Source of the DNA: Bradyrhizobium sediminis
GTDB lineage: Bacteria; Pseudomonadota; Alphaproteobacteria; Rhizobiales; Xanthobacteraceae
Direction: 5' to 3'
Assembly (NCBI RefSeq): GCF_018736085.1
Contig: NZ_CP076134.1
Coordinates: 62,001-126,000 of the forward strand
Length of the DNA stretch: 64,000 nucleotides
Below the pieces are notes generated by a model. The model was not told where the DNA came from. It made no database searches and saw only the letters and a program-made list of their open reading frames with translations. Positions 28,998 to 38,110 of this stretch are shown piece by piece. The translations under genes were made by a program, and so were the position numbers. Every line of letters begins with the position of its first letter. The stretch's first letter is position 1.

Positions 28998-29978
28998 TCA
29001 ATTGCCCCCCGCAGGTTGCCACAGCGCCAGCATTCCATCCAGACCGAGGCGATCGACGGCCTGGGCGAGGCCGGCGTGCTCGACCTGCCGCGCGATCGCG
29101 CTCAGGCCCAGCGCATCCAGCGTGATGGAAGCCGCGGTTCGCAGAAAAGTCAGGTCGCTGAGGTGCGGCGACAGTTTATAGTCGCGCACCGGCAGATCGG
29201 CCTTGACGCCCTTCTGCGCGACCAGCCACGCAATGGCGGTCTTCTCGTCGCCGAGCTGATCGACCATCTTGAGATCGAGCGCCTGGCGGCCGGTGAAGAC
29301 CCGTCCGTCCGCGACCTTTTCGAGCAAGGCGTCGTCCATGCCGCGCCGGGATTTCACGAGGCCGCGAAACCATGCGTAGGAATCCTTCACCAGCGCATCC
29401 AGGGCTGCGCGCGCTTCCGGACTGGTCGGCTCGAACCCGTTGGGCGCTGCTTTCAGCGGCGAGGATTTCACTTCCTCGACCTTGACGCCGACGGTCTTCA
29501 ACAGCTCGGTGAAATTCGGGTACTGGAACAGCACGCCGATCGAACCGACCAGCGAGCTTTGCTGCGCGACGATATGATCGGCCGCGATCGCGGTGATGTA
29601 GCCGCCCGACGCCGCCAGCCCCTCGACCACGACCACCATGGGCTTTTTGGCCTTCAGGCGCACCAGCGCGTCGTAGAGCTGCTCGGAGCCCGCGGTGGTG
29701 CCGCCGGGCGAATTGATGTGCACGACGACGGCCGCGGCGCGCGATTTTTCCAGCCGATCCAGCGCCTCGATGCGATCGTTGTTGCTGCGAATCAGGCCGT
29801 CGATATGAACCCGTGCAATCGATCCCGACGTCGTGAAGGTGCCGCGTCCGGCCGGCGTCGCGACCACGCCGACGGTGACGACGGCCGCGATCGCGACCAC
29901 GGCGGCGACCACGCGCCAGAACGTCAGCTTGCGGCGTATCCGGCGGCGATCGACGATCACGTCTGAATCAAGCGACAT
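28998..29978 (-). CDS. sppA: Signal peptide peptidase SppA
   Basis: A membrane-anchored serine protease that degrades leftover signal peptides. It has 326 residues, the short single-domain form. The N-terminal anchor is WRVVAAVVAIAAVVTVGVV; the family motif HINSPGGTTAGSE and the nucleophile region SSLVGSIGVL are present. The ATG at 29978 has CTGGGAG upstream; the longer frame to 30017 has no site of comparable strength. Confidence 0.92.
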   Translation of the reverse strand: MSLDSDVIVDRRRIRRKLTFWRVVAAVVAIAAVVTVGVVATPAGRGTFTTSGSIARVHIDGLIRSNNDRIEALDRLEKSRAAAVVVHINSPGGTTAGSEQLYDALVRLKAKKPMVVVVEGLAASGGYITAIAADHIVAQQSSLVGSIGVLFQYPNFTELLKTVGVKVEEVKSSPLKAAPNGFEPTSPEARAALDALVKDSYAWFRGLVKSRRGMDDALLEKVADGRVFTGRQALDLKMVDQLGDEKTAIAWLVAQKGVKADLPVRDYKLSPHLSDLTFLRTAASITLDALGLSAIARQVEHAGLAQAVDRLGLDGMLALWQPAGGN

Positions 29979-30091
29979 CGAAAAATCTCCCAGCGAGCGG
30001 TCATGGAGGGATCGCACGGTGTTCTCCGCACAGCCCTAACATGTCGTGCCTCAATTACATCAATTGCGATGCAATATGAAGAAAACAAGGC

Positions 30092-30260
30092 CCCTTCTTC
30101 CTTCTCCCCTTGTGGGAGAAGGTGGCGCGCTTTGGAGCGCACTTGCGCTCCTGAGCGCGCCGGATGAGGGGTCTCTATCCACGGAGACATACCCCTCACC
30201 CGTCACGAACGCGCTCCGCGCCTTCGTGCCACCCTCTCCCACAAGGGGAGAGGGGAAAAG
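30092..30260. repeat. Long inverted-repeat element (palindromic intergenic repeat)
   Basis: Arms at 30103-30126 (containing CTCCCCTTGTGGGAGAAG) and 30228-30251 (containing CTCTCCCACAAGGGGAGA) are inverted copies, with GC-rich inner arms (GGCGCGCT, GCGCTCCGCG) between. This matches a short mobile-type repeat family common in Bradyrhizobium-like genomes. Confidence 0.8.
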
Positions 30261-30284
30261 GAGCGGAGTCCGCTTCTCGAATCA

Positions 30285-30313
30285 ACAAAAAGGCCCCGGT
30301 CGAAACCGGGGCC
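30285..30313 (-). terminator. Rho-independent terminator of rpsA
   Basis: On the minus strand GGCCCCGGTTTCGACCGGGGCC is followed by a run of five T. It lies about 29 bases after the rpsA stop. Confidence 0.9.
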
Positions 30314-30341
30314 CGATTGATGAAGACGGAAAGCGCGAGGC

Positions 30342-32045
30342 CTACTTGTCGGTGCGCTGCTTGAGCGCGGTGCCGAGAATGTCGCCCAGCGTCGCCCCCG
30401 AATCGGAGGAGCCGTACTGCGCGATGGCTTCCTTCTCTTCGGCGACTTCCAGCGCCTTGATCGAGACCTGCACCTTGCGGGCCTTCTTGTCGAACTGGAT
30501 CACCCGCGCATCGACCTTTTCGCCGACGGCGAAACGTTCGGCGCGCTGGTCGTTGCGATCACGGGCCAGTTCCGACCGCTTGATGAAGGTGGTGAAGTCG
30601 GTACCGGATATCTTGACCTCGATGCCGCTCTCCTTGACCTCGAGCACTTCGCAGGTCACGACCGCGCCCTTCTTGACGTCGCCCGGCTCGGCGAAGGGGT
30701 CGCCTTCGAGCTGCTTGACGCCGAGCGAGATGCGCTCCTTCTCGACATCGACGTCGAGCACCACGGCCTTGACCATGTCGCCCTTCTTGAAGTTGTCGAT
30801 CACCTGCTCGCCCGGAAGCTTCCAGTCGAGATCGGACAGATGGACCATGCCGTCGACGTCGCCTTCGAGACCGAGGAACAGACCGAACTCGGTCTTGTTC
30901 TTGACCTCACCCTCGACCACCGAACCGACCGGGAACTTCTCGACGAACACTTCCCAGGGATTGCGCATGGTCTGCTTGAGGCCGAGCGAAATGCGGCGCT
31001 TGACCGAATCGACCTCGAGCACCTGCACTTCGACTTCCTGCGAGGTCGAAACGATCTTGCCGGGGTGCATGTTCTTCTTGGTCCACGACATTTCCGAGAC
31101 GTGGATCAGGCCTTCGATGCCCGGTTCCAGTTCGACGAAAGCGCCGTAGTCGGTGATGTTGGTGACGCGGCCGGTGAAGCGCGCGTTCAGCGGATACTTG
31201 GCCTCGATGCCCTGCCACGGATCGTCCAGCAGCTGCTTCATGCCGAGCGAAATGCGGTGGGTCTCGTGGTTGATCTTGATGATCTTGACCTTCACGGTCT
31301 GGCCGATGGTGAGCACTTCGGTCGGGTGATTGACCCGGCGCCAGGCGATATCGGTGACGTGCAACAGGCCGTCGATGCCGCCGAGGTCGACGAACGCACC
31401 GTAGTCGGTGATGTTCTTGACGACGCCGTCGATCACCTGACCCTCTTCGAGGTTCTGCACCAGTTCCTGGCGCTGCTCGGCGCGGGTCTCTTCCAGAACC
31501 GTGCGGCGCGACACCACGATGTTGCCGCGGCGGCGATCCATCTTGAGGATCTGGAACGGCTGCGAATTGTTCATCAGGGGTGCGACGTCGCGGATCGGAC
31601 GGATATCGACCTGGGAGCGCGGCAGGAACGCCACTGCGCCGTCGAGATCGACGGTGAAGCCGCCCTTGACCTGATTGAAGATGACGCCGTGCACCTTCTC
31701 GTTGTTGTTGAAGGCCTTCTCGAGCTTGCCCCAGCTTTCCTCGCGGCGCGCCTTGTCGCGCGACAGCACAGCTTCGCCGAGCGCATTCTCGATGCGGTCG
31801 AGAAACACCTCGACCTCGTCGCCGACCTTGAGATCGCTTTCGCGGCCGGGCCCTGCGAATTCGCGCAGCGCCACGCGGCCTTCGGTCTTCAGGCCGACGT
31901 CGATGACGGCCATGTCCTTCTCAATCGCAACTACCTTGCCCTTAATGACGGAGCTTTCCTGCAGATTGCCGCCGGCGAAGCTCTCGTCGAGCATCGCGGC
32001 AAAATCGTCGCGGGAAGGATTATATGAAGCAGCAGTCGAAGCCAT
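30342..32045 (-). CDS. rpsA: 30S ribosomal protein S1
   Basis: Binds mRNA on the 30S subunit and is essential for initiation on most messages. It has 567 residues with six S1/OB repeats from about residue 33 to the end; the repeated signature (for example ITDYGAFVDLGGIDGLLHVTD and ITDYGAFVELEPGIEGLIHVS) is plain. The C-terminus QYGSSDSGATLGDILGTAL is typical of alphaproteobacterial S1. GGAGAAC precedes the ATG. Confidence 0.97.
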   Translation of the reverse strand: MASTAASYNPSRDDFAAMLDESFAGGNLQESSVIKGKVVAIEKDMAVIDVGLKTEGRVALREFAGPGRESDLKVGDEVEVFLDRIENALGEAVLSRDKARREESWGKLEKAFNNNEKVHGVIFNQVKGGFTVDLDGAVAFLPRSQVDIRPIRDVAPLMNNSQPFQILKMDRRRGNIVVSRRTVLEETRAEQRQELVQNLEEGQVIDGVVKNITDYGAFVDLGGIDGLLHVTDIAWRRVNHPTEVLTIGQTVKVKIIKINHETHRISLGMKQLLDDPWQGIEAKYPLNARFTGRVTNITDYGAFVELEPGIEGLIHVSEMSWTKKNMHPGKIVSTSQEVEVQVLEVDSVKRRISLGLKQTMRNPWEVFVEKFPVGSVVEGEVKNKTEFGLFLGLEGDVDGMVHLSDLDWKLPGEQVIDNFKKGDMVKAVVLDVDVEKERISLGVKQLEGDPFAEPGDVKKGAVVTCEVLEVKESGIEVKISGTDFTTFIKRSELARDRNDQRAERFAVGEKVDARVIQFDKKARKVQVSIKALEVAEEKEAIAQYGSSDSGATLGDILGTALKQRTDK

Positions 32046-32277
32046 TTGTTCTCCAGATGCGGGTAAAGCCGGCCATTCGGGTTAAAGGGCGTGTCGCGCG
32101 TGAAGTGTCAGGTTTCCGCAAACCCTGACGACCGCTATCCGCGAACAATTGCGAAAGCGGGCCGGCAGTATGACTGCACGTTCGATACGTTGATTGTGTC
32201 CGGGGCCTGAGCTTATCGATCTCGAAGCCGGGAGCGGGCTTTCCTCCAATGACGGCAGCGGTTTAGTTTGAGAGCGC

Positions 32278-32916
32278 TCAAACCCGCTGCCGGCCCGCTC
32301 GGACGGCCTCGACAATGTCGATGGCGGCCCTGACGCCGCCTTCTATATCCAAATGCGAGTTATCGAGCAAGTAAGCATCTGGGGCCGCTTTCAGGGGGGC
32401 TACAGCCCGGTTCTGGTCGCGTTCGTCGCGTTTGAGGATATCCGCCAGCACCAGGGCCTCGTCGGCCTCCTCGCCCCTCGCCCGTGCCTCCAGGGTCCGG
32501 CGCCGGGCCCGGACCTTGGGGTCGGCGATGACGAAGATCTTCACATCGGCGTTCGGGCAGATCACGGTTCCGATATCGCGGCCATCGAGCACTGCGCCGG
32601 GCGGATCGGCGGCGAATTGGCGCTGAAAATTGACCAATGCCTCCCGCACCTTGGGGATGGCCGAGACCACCGAGGCCGCCTCGCCCACCATTTGCGTCTT
32701 CAGCGCGGGATTTCCGAACTTTTCGGGATCGAGTTCCATCGCGACGGCGACCGCGCGGGCCTCGTCGGTGAGATCGGCGCCGGCGTCGAGCAGCGCCTTG
32801 GCCACCGCGCGATAGATCACGCCGGTATCGAGGTGACGATAGCCATAGTGATGGGCGAGCCGCTTGCCGAGCGTGCCCTTGCCTGAGGCGGCAGGTCCGT
32901 CGATGGCGATGATCAT
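32278..32916 (-). CDS. cmk: Cytidylate kinase
   Basis: Phosphorylates CMP and dCMP. The P-loop [19 protein letters not shown] is at the very N-terminus; [11 protein letters not shown] is the monophosphate site; [14 protein letters not shown] and the lid [11 protein letters not shown] follow. It has 212 residues. The ATG overlaps the aroA stop. The aroA-cmk-rpsA order is one of the most conserved in proteobacteria. Confidence 0.96.
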   Translation of the reverse strand: MIIAIDGPAASGKGTLGKRLAHHYGYRHLDTGVIYRAVAKALLDAGADLTDEARAVAVAMELDPEKFGNPALKTQMVGEAASVVSAIPKVREALVNFQRQFAADPPGAVLDGRDIGTVICPNADVKIFVIADPKVRARRRTLEARARGEEADEALVLADILKRDERDQNRAVAPLKAAPDAYLLDNSHLDIEGGVRAAIDIVEAVRAGRQRV

Positions 32917-34250
32917 GAGAACTCCGCCCCCAGCCCGCGCATCATCGGGATGAAATCCGGAAACGAGGTGGCGATGAACGCCGTGTCGTCGACCTTGACC
33001 GGCTTGTCCGAGGCCAGCCCCATCGCCAGCGCCGACATCGCGATGCGATGATCCATATGGGTGGCGACGAGGCCGCCGCCGGGAACATGACCCCTGCCTT
33101 CGACGATCAGGTCGTCGCCCGAAATCTCGACCTTGACGCCGTTGACGCGCAGCATGGCGGCGGTGGCTTCCAGCCGGTCGGATTCCTTGACCCGCAATTC
33201 CTGCAGGCCGCGCATGATAGTGGTTCCCTCGGCAAAGGCGGCCGCGACCGCCAGCACCAGATATTCGTCGATCATCGACGGCGCGCGTTCGGGCGGAACC
33301 TCGACGCCGCGCAGCTTCGAGGCGCGCACCCGGAATTGCGCCATCGGTTCGCCGGCATCGCCGCGGACCTGGCTTTCCTCGATCGATCCGCCCATTTCGC
33401 GCAGCGTCGTGAACAGCCCGGTGCGCAGCGGATTGGTCATGACGTCGGACAGAACGAGGTCGGAATTTTCGACAATCAATGCCGCCACGATCGGAAACGC
33501 CGCGGAAGACGGATCGGCCGGCACCACGACCTCGGCGCCGTGCAGTTCGGGCTGGCCCGTGAGCGATATCTTGCGGCCGTGACTGCCTTCGCGGGTCGAG
33601 ACGATCTCGGCGCCGAAGTGCTTCAGCATCAGCTCGGTGTGGTCGCGGCTCGCCTCGGTCTCGATCACGGTGGTGACGCCGGGCGCGGCCAGCCCCGCCA
33701 GCAACACCGCTGATTTGATCTGGGCCGAGGCCACCGGGGTGCGGTAGAGGATCGGCAGCGGATCGCGCGCGCCCTGCAGCGTCAGCGGCAGCCGGCCGCC
33801 TTCCCCGCTCGCCACCACCTTCGCCCCCATCAATTCCAGGGGATCGAGCACCCGCCGCATCGGCCTCGAGCGCAGCGAGGCGTCGCCGTCGAAAACCGCC
33901 GTGATCGGACAGCCGGCCACGGCCCCCATCACCAGCCGGCAGCCGGTGCCGGAATTGCCGAAGTCGAGCGCGGCCTGCGGTTCCGCGAACCCGCCAACAC
34001 CGACCCCGCGCACGACCCAGGCGAAATCGCCGGTCCGTTCCACCTTCGCACCCAGCGCCCGCATCGATTTGGCGGTATTGAGCACGTCCTCGCCCTCGAG
34101 CAGGCCCGAAATCCGGGTTTCGCCGACCGCCAGCGCGCCCAGGATCAAGGCCCGATGGGAAATCGACTTGTCGCCGGGAACGCGGACTTTGCCGGTCAGG
34201 GGCCCACTGGCGCGGGATTCAAGGGGCCTCGGTTGGTCAGATTGGGTCAA
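32913..34250 (-). CDS. aroA: 5-enolpyruvylshikimate-3-phosphate synthase
   Basis: The sixth step of the shikimate pathway. Visible motifs are [18 protein letters not shown] (shikimate-3-phosphate lysine), [15 protein letters not shown] and [10 protein letters not shown]. The sequence GNSGTGCR has alanine-free spacing like class II CP4-type enzymes. The frame continues to a GTG at 34283, but the TTG at 34250 has AGAGGA at good spacing and gives the usual 445 residues beginning [12 protein letters not shown]. It is divergent from the TIGR02300 gene. Confidence 0.93.
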   Translation of the reverse strand: MTQSDQPRPLESRASGPLTGKVRVPGDKSISHRALILGALAVGETRISGLLEGEDVLNTAKSMRALGAKVERTGDFAWVVRGVGVGGFAEPQAALDFGNSGTGCRLVMGAVAGCPITAVFDGDASLRSRPMRRVLDPLELMGAKVVASGEGGRLPLTLQGARDPLPILYRTPVASAQIKSAVLLAGLAAPGVTTVIETEASRDHTELMLKHFGAEIVSTREGSHGRKISLTGQPELHGAEVVVPADPSSAAFPIVAALIVENSDLVLSDVMTNPLRTGLFTTLREMGGSIEESQVRGDAGEPMAQFRVRASKLRGVEVPPERAPSMIDEYLVLAVAAAFAEGTTIMRGLQELRVKESDRLEATAAMLRVNGVKVEISGDDLIVEGRGHVPGGGLVATHMDHRIAMSALAMGLASDKPVKVDDTAFIATSFPDFIPMMRGLGAEFS

Positions 34251-34396
34251 GATTGTGTCCTCTACGGGGGCGGCAGGTATCACATGACCCGCACCGCGTC
34301 ACGCGGCTGTCGGAATGCGCGCAGAGCGCTATTGACAGGGGCGCGGCAACTAGCCAAGTGAAGCACCGTTTTTCAGAAATTCCCAGGATTCCACAC

Positions 34397-34822
34397 GTGG
34401 CCAAATCCGATCTCGGAACCAAACGCATTTGCCCGACGACGGGTAAAAAATTCTACGACCTCAACAAGAGCCCGGTGATCTCACCTTACACCGGGGAGGT
34501 CGTGCCGATTGCGCCGATTGCGCCGCCCCGGACCCGCGCCGATGCCGCGGCGCGCGCCGCTGCGGCATCCGCCGCCGCCAACGCCGAGGCAACGCCGGAG
34601 CCCGCGGAAGCCGAAGAATTGGTGTCGCTCGAGGAAGCCGATGCCGAAGAGAACACCGGCAAGGTCAAGGCCGTCGTTCCGGAATCGGAAGACGACATCG
34701 AAATCGACGAGACCATCGAAGGCGACGACGATGACGATTCCACCTTCATCGCCGACGAGGAAGAAGGCGACGAGGACGTGACCGACATCATCGGCGACGT
34801 CGGAGGCGACGAAGAGACTTGA
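34397..34822 (+). CDS. TIGR02300 family protein
   Basis: A 141-residue protein of an alphaproteobacterial family of unknown function. The N-terminal 40 residues are strongly conserved (AKSDLGTKRICPTTGKKFYD, then SPYTGEVVPI) and contain a short cysteine-bearing segment. The rest is low-complexity: an Ala/Glu run and then a very acidic tail (EDDIEIDETIEGDDDDDS). The GTG at 34397 starts exactly at the family N-terminus. It is divergent from aroA and is followed by tRNA-Ala. Confidence 0.88.
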   Translation: MAKSDLGTKRICPTTGKKFYDLNKSPVISPYTGEVVPIAPIAPPRTRADAAARAAAASAAANAEATPEPAEAEELVSLEEADAEENTGKVKAVVPESEDDIEIDETIEGDDDDDSTFIADEEEGDEDVTDIIGDVGGDEET

Positions 34823-34887
34823 GATAAACCCCGAACTGTGTTCTGGGTTCTGCCCCGCGCGCCGCCCAAGGCGCGCGGAAGATTTAC

Positions 34888-34963
<76 letters not shown>

Positions 34964-34971
34964 GCCTTCGC

Positions 34972-35216
34972 AGGCTGCGCCTGCTTCGGCTGGGCAAGCC
35001 CTATCGTAGCGAAGGCTGCCGCGCCGAAGCCCGCAGGGCGAAGGCGGGCTCGGCAGGCTTGGGCACCGCGTTTGTTTCCTCGACATGCATGGAGAGGCTG
35101 CGCCTGCTTCGGCTGGGCAAGCCCTATCGTAGCGAAGGCTGCCGCGCCGGAGCCCGCAGGGCGAAGGCGGGCTCGGCAAGTCCGGGTATCGCGTTGTATC
35201 CTCCACGTGCATGGAG
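34972..35216. repeat. Tandem duplication of a 123-bp unit after tRNA-Ala
   Basis: Two nearly identical head-to-tail copies, 34972-35094 and 35095-35216, each starting AGGCTGCGCCTGCTTCGGCT and ending with CATG-CATGGAG. Within a unit, arms such as GCCTTCGCCCTGCGGGCTTCGG and their complements can form a hairpin, so each unit is itself palindromic. A third partial start (GCCTTCGCAGGCTGCGCC) abuts the tRNA. Confidence 0.85.
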
Positions 35217-35224
35217 GCAGCGCC

Positions 35225-35460
35225 ATGAAGTACGTCTACATTCTCGAGAGTCTCGATTCCAGACACTTCTACGTCGGCATTACCGACGACCTCCGCCCCG
35301 ACTGGCGAAGCACAATGCCGGCGAGGTGCCGTACACTTCGAAGTACGGGCCCTGGCGGATAAGGACCTACGTTGCGTTCAGCGATGAAGCGTTGGCTATC
35401 GCGTTCGAGAAATATCTGAAGTCGGGCTCCGGCCGGGCATTCGCGAAGAAATGCCTCTGA
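35225..35460 (+). pseudogene. GIY-YIG nuclease-like gene with a frameshift
   Basis: The first part reads MKYVYILESLDSRHFYVGIT, a GIY-YIG endonuclease N-terminus of the UvrC-like small family. After GITDDLR the frame is lost; a different frame continues RLAKHNAGEVPYTSKYGPWR and AFEKYLKSGSGRAFAKK, which is the rest of the same family, to a TGA at 35458-35460. One base appears to be missing around 35293-35303 (CGCCCCGACTGG). The intact protein would have about 78 residues. Confidence 0.85.
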
Positions 35461-35474
35461 CGCCTCGCGCTCGG

Positions 35475-35933
35475 CTATTGCCCGAGCAACGCATTCAGCC
35501 GGTCGCGCAGTGCGATGATGTCTTTCTTCATCGCCGAAAGTTCGGAGATCGAACATGCCGAGGCGGCGAGGATGGACTGGGGCACGGTCCGGGCTGTTTC
35601 CCGCAGCGCCTGGCCCTGCGGCGTCAGTGCAATCAGCACCTGCCTTTCATCTTCGGTGCTGCGGGTGCGCTTGACGAGATGCGCCGCCTCCAGCCGCTTG
35701 AGCAGCGGCGTCAGCGTGCCGGAATCCAGGAACAGCCGCTCGCCGATATTTTTGACCGGCACGCCGTCGCGCTCCCACAGCACCAGCATCACGAGATATT
35801 GCGGATAGGTCAGGCCGAGCCGGTCGAGCAGCGGCTTGTAGACGCGGTTGAACGCGTGCGCGGTCGAATAGATCGCGAAGCAGATTTGGTTATCGAGCCG
35901 CAGCGGCTGGTCCGCCGCCTGTTTCCCGACCAT
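35475..35933 (-). CDS. ohrR: MarR-family organic-peroxide sensor OhrR
   Basis: A redox-sensing repressor of ohr. It has 152 residues with a winged HTH (LTYPQYLVMLVLWERDGVPV, LDSGTLTPLLKRLEAAHLV, the wing RSTEDERQVLIALT). The peroxide-reactive cysteine is in NQICFAIYS near residue 18; further cysteine CSIS lies in the C-terminal helix. The ATG at 35933 has GAGG before it; ATG 35945 is the alternative. It is divergent from ohr across a shared AT-rich control region. Confidence 0.92.
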   Translation of the reverse strand: MVGKQAADQPLRLDNQICFAIYSTAHAFNRVYKPLLDRLGLTYPQYLVMLVLWERDGVPVKNIGERLFLDSGTLTPLLKRLEAAHLVKRTRSTEDERQVLIALTPQGQALRETARTVPQSILAASACSISELSAMKKDIIALRDRLNALLGQ

Positions 35934-36030
35934 GGCTAACCTCATCGCTCAATTGGAGATTCCGGCCCCAATGTGCGCCTCCCGGCGCCGATGTTCAATT
36001 GCGAACAATCAAATGTGAAGCCAGACATTT

Positions 36031-36060
36031 TATGTTGTACACAATCTAATTATGTGCAAT
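36031..36060. promoter_or_regulatory. Putative OhrR operator between ohrR and ohr
   Basis: TATGTTGTACACAATCTAATTATGTGCAAT is an AT-rich imperfect dyad with repeated ATTGTG/CACAAT-type half sites, about 40 bases before ohr. A second ATTGCGAACAAT lies at 35998-36009 nearer ohrR. OhrR boxes are of this type (TACAATT-like dyads). Confidence 0.5.
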
Positions 36061-36101
36061 ATAACTGACATCGAAACCGAAGCAAGCAAGGGAAACCACC
36101 C

Positions 36102-36527
36102 GTGTCCGTGAATGTGCTCTACAAGACCAGCGCCAAGGCTAACGGCGGCCGCGATGGCCGCGCCGCCACGCTCGATGGAACGCTGGACGTCAAGCTCGCC
36201 ACGCCGAAGGAACTGGGCGGAGGCGGCGGCGCCGGCAATAATCCCGAGCAGCTGTTCGCTGCCGGATATGCCGCCTGTTTCATCGGCGCGATGAAGTTCG
36301 TGGCCTCGCAAGGCGGCCCGAAGGTGCCCGCCGATGCGGCGGTGACCTCGACCGTGGGCATCGGGCCGCGCTCGGCCGGCGGCTTTGGCCTCGATATCGA
36401 TCTCGCCGTTTCCCTGCCGGGCATCCCGCGCGCCGACGCCGAGGCGCTGGTGCAGAAGGCGCACCAGGTATGTCCCTATTCCAACGCCACCCGCGGCAAC
36501 GTCGATGTTCGCCTGACCGTCGTGTGA
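36102..36527 (+). CDS. ohr: Organic hydroperoxide resistance protein Ohr
   Basis: A thiol peroxidase that reduces fatty-acid hydroperoxides using lipoyl partners. It has 141 residues with a GTG start. The peroxidatic cysteine is in YAACFIGAM and the resolving cysteine in [11 protein letters not shown]; the start [17 protein letters not shown] is the family N-terminus. It is probably repressed by the divergent OhrR. Confidence 0.95.
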   Translation: MSVNVLYKTSAKANGGRDGRAATLDGTLDVKLATPKELGGGGGAGNNPEQLFAAGYAACFIGAMKFVASQGGPKVPADAAVTSTVGIGPRSAGGFGLDIDLAVSLPGIPRADAEALVQKAHQVCPYSNATRGNVDVRLTVV

Positions 36528-36700
36528 CGACTGCGCCGAATGGCCCGCCACGACAACGGGCGGGCCGTTCGCCGCATCGGCGTTTGACATGCAACCGGGT
36601 GCGGGAAGGCATGGCGCGTTCGCATTTGCGCGCCAACGTCCGTGATGCTTAATGGCCGCGACATTCCCCAAACTTTGCAAGAAACGCCAAGAAGACGCCC

Positions 36701-37906
36701 ATGACGACTGAACCCTCCCCCGGCGCGATGACCGGATTGCGCGTGATCGACCTGACGCGCGTGCTCGGCGGACCCTACTGCACGCAGATCCTCGCCGATC
36801 ACGGCGCCGACGTGATCAAGGTCGAGCCGCCGGCCGGCGACGAAGTGCGCGACTGGGGGCCTCCGTTCCACGGCGAGGACGCGGCCTATTTCGTCGGTAT
36901 CAACCGCAACAAGCGCTCGATCGGGCTCGATCTCGCTTCCGAGGGCGGCCGCAGCGTTCTGATGAAGATGCTGGAAGGCGCCGACGTCCTGATCGAGAAT
37001 TTCAAGCCGGGCACGCTCGACAAATGGGGCATCGGCAACGACGTGCTGCGCGCGAAATTCCCGCGGCTGGTGCACTGCCGGATTTCCGGCTTCGGCGCCG
37101 ATGGCCCGCGCGGCGGCAATCCCGGCTATGACGCCATCATCCAGGCCATGACCGGCATGATCGCCGCGACCGGCTCGCCGCAGAGCGGCCCGATGCGGAT
37201 CGGCGTGCCACTGGTCGACATCACCACCGGGCTCTACGCGGCGATCGGCATCCTGATGGCGCTGTCGGAACGGCAGAAATCGGGCACCGGGCAGTTTCTC
37301 GAAACCACGCTGTACGAAACCGGCCTCGCCATCATGCATCCGCATGCGGCGAATTATTTCATGCACGGCAAGCCGCCGAGCCTGACCGGCAACGAGCATC
37401 CCAATCTCGTGCCCTACGCGATCTTCCCGACCCGCACCGACAACATCTTCATCGGCGTCGGCAATGACGGCACCTTCCGCAAGCTGGCCAACGAGATCGG
37501 CAAGCCCGAACTCGGCACCGATCCGCGATTTGCTCGCAACAAGGATCGCATCGCCAACCGCGATGCGCTGCGCAGCGAACTCGCCGCCGTGTTCAGCCAG
37601 TTCGACGCCGGGCCGCTGTGCGACCGCCTGCTCGCCGCCGGCCTGCCGGCAGGACCGGTGCAGTCGATCGACCAGGCGCTGGCCAGCGCCCATACCGCCC
37701 ACCGCGGCGACGTCATCGAGAAGGACTGGTACAAGGGGGTCGCCTCGCCGATCCGGCTGTCGCGCAGCAAGCCGAGCCTGCGCCGCACCCCGCCGAAATT
37801 CAGCCAGCACACCGCCGAAGTGCTCGGCGAATTCGGCTACTCCAAAGCCGAAATCGACGCCCTGGTGGCCAAGGGGGCGGTCTGCGGCAGCGAACGGAAG
37901 CGCTGA
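36701..37906 (+). CDS. CaiB/BaiF family (type III) CoA-transferase
   Basis: A 401-residue CoA-transferase that moves CoA between organic acids through a covalent aspartyl intermediate. Family motifs are LRVIDLTRVLGGPYCTQILAD, KVEPPAGDEVR, NRNKRSIGLDL and NPGYDAIIQAMTGM, the last carrying the catalytic aspartate. The substrate cannot be read from the sequence and the gene stands alone between ohr and the ugp operon. Confidence 0.9.
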   Translation: MTTEPSPGAMTGLRVIDLTRVLGGPYCTQILADHGADVIKVEPPAGDEVRDWGPPFHGEDAAYFVGINRNKRSIGLDLASEGGRSVLMKMLEGADVLIENFKPGTLDKWGIGNDVLRAKFPRLVHCRISGFGADGPRGGNPGYDAIIQAMTGMIAATGSPQSGPMRIGVPLVDITTGLYAAIGILMALSERQKSGTGQFLETTLYETGLAIMHPHAANYFMHGKPPSLTGNEHPNLVPYAIFPTRTDNIFIGVGNDGTFRKLANEIGKPELGTDPRFARNKDRIANRDALRSELAAVFSQFDAGPLCDRLLAAGLPAGPVQSIDQALASAHTAHRGDVIEKDWYKGVASPIRLSRSKPSLRRTPPKFSQHTAEVLGEFGYSKAEIDALVAKGAVCGSERKR

Positions 37907-38110
37907 GACCAGATCGCGAACGCATCACGGGCCGTCCCGGCGGTGGCCGGGGCCACCACCTCGATGGATGCGAACGCATCCACCTATTTTCCCGCTTCCC
38001 TCGGCCGCCGCTTCCCCAATATCATGGTTTCGCTTATACGGTCATTTGCACGTCATCCAGCGCTGTTATCGCGCCAAACGAAGATGATGGTCCAACCGGG
38101 AGGAATTTCT

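Larger units (their letters stand above)
29979..30341. other. Intergenic stretch between rpsA and sppA: repeat plus terminator only
   Basis: This gap of 363 bases holds a long inverted-repeat element and the rpsA terminator, described separately. I see no gene in it. Confidence 0.7.

Noticed and set aside
34972..35216. CRISPR-like array
   Set aside because: Only two long direct units without spacers; each is a palindromic intergenic repeat.
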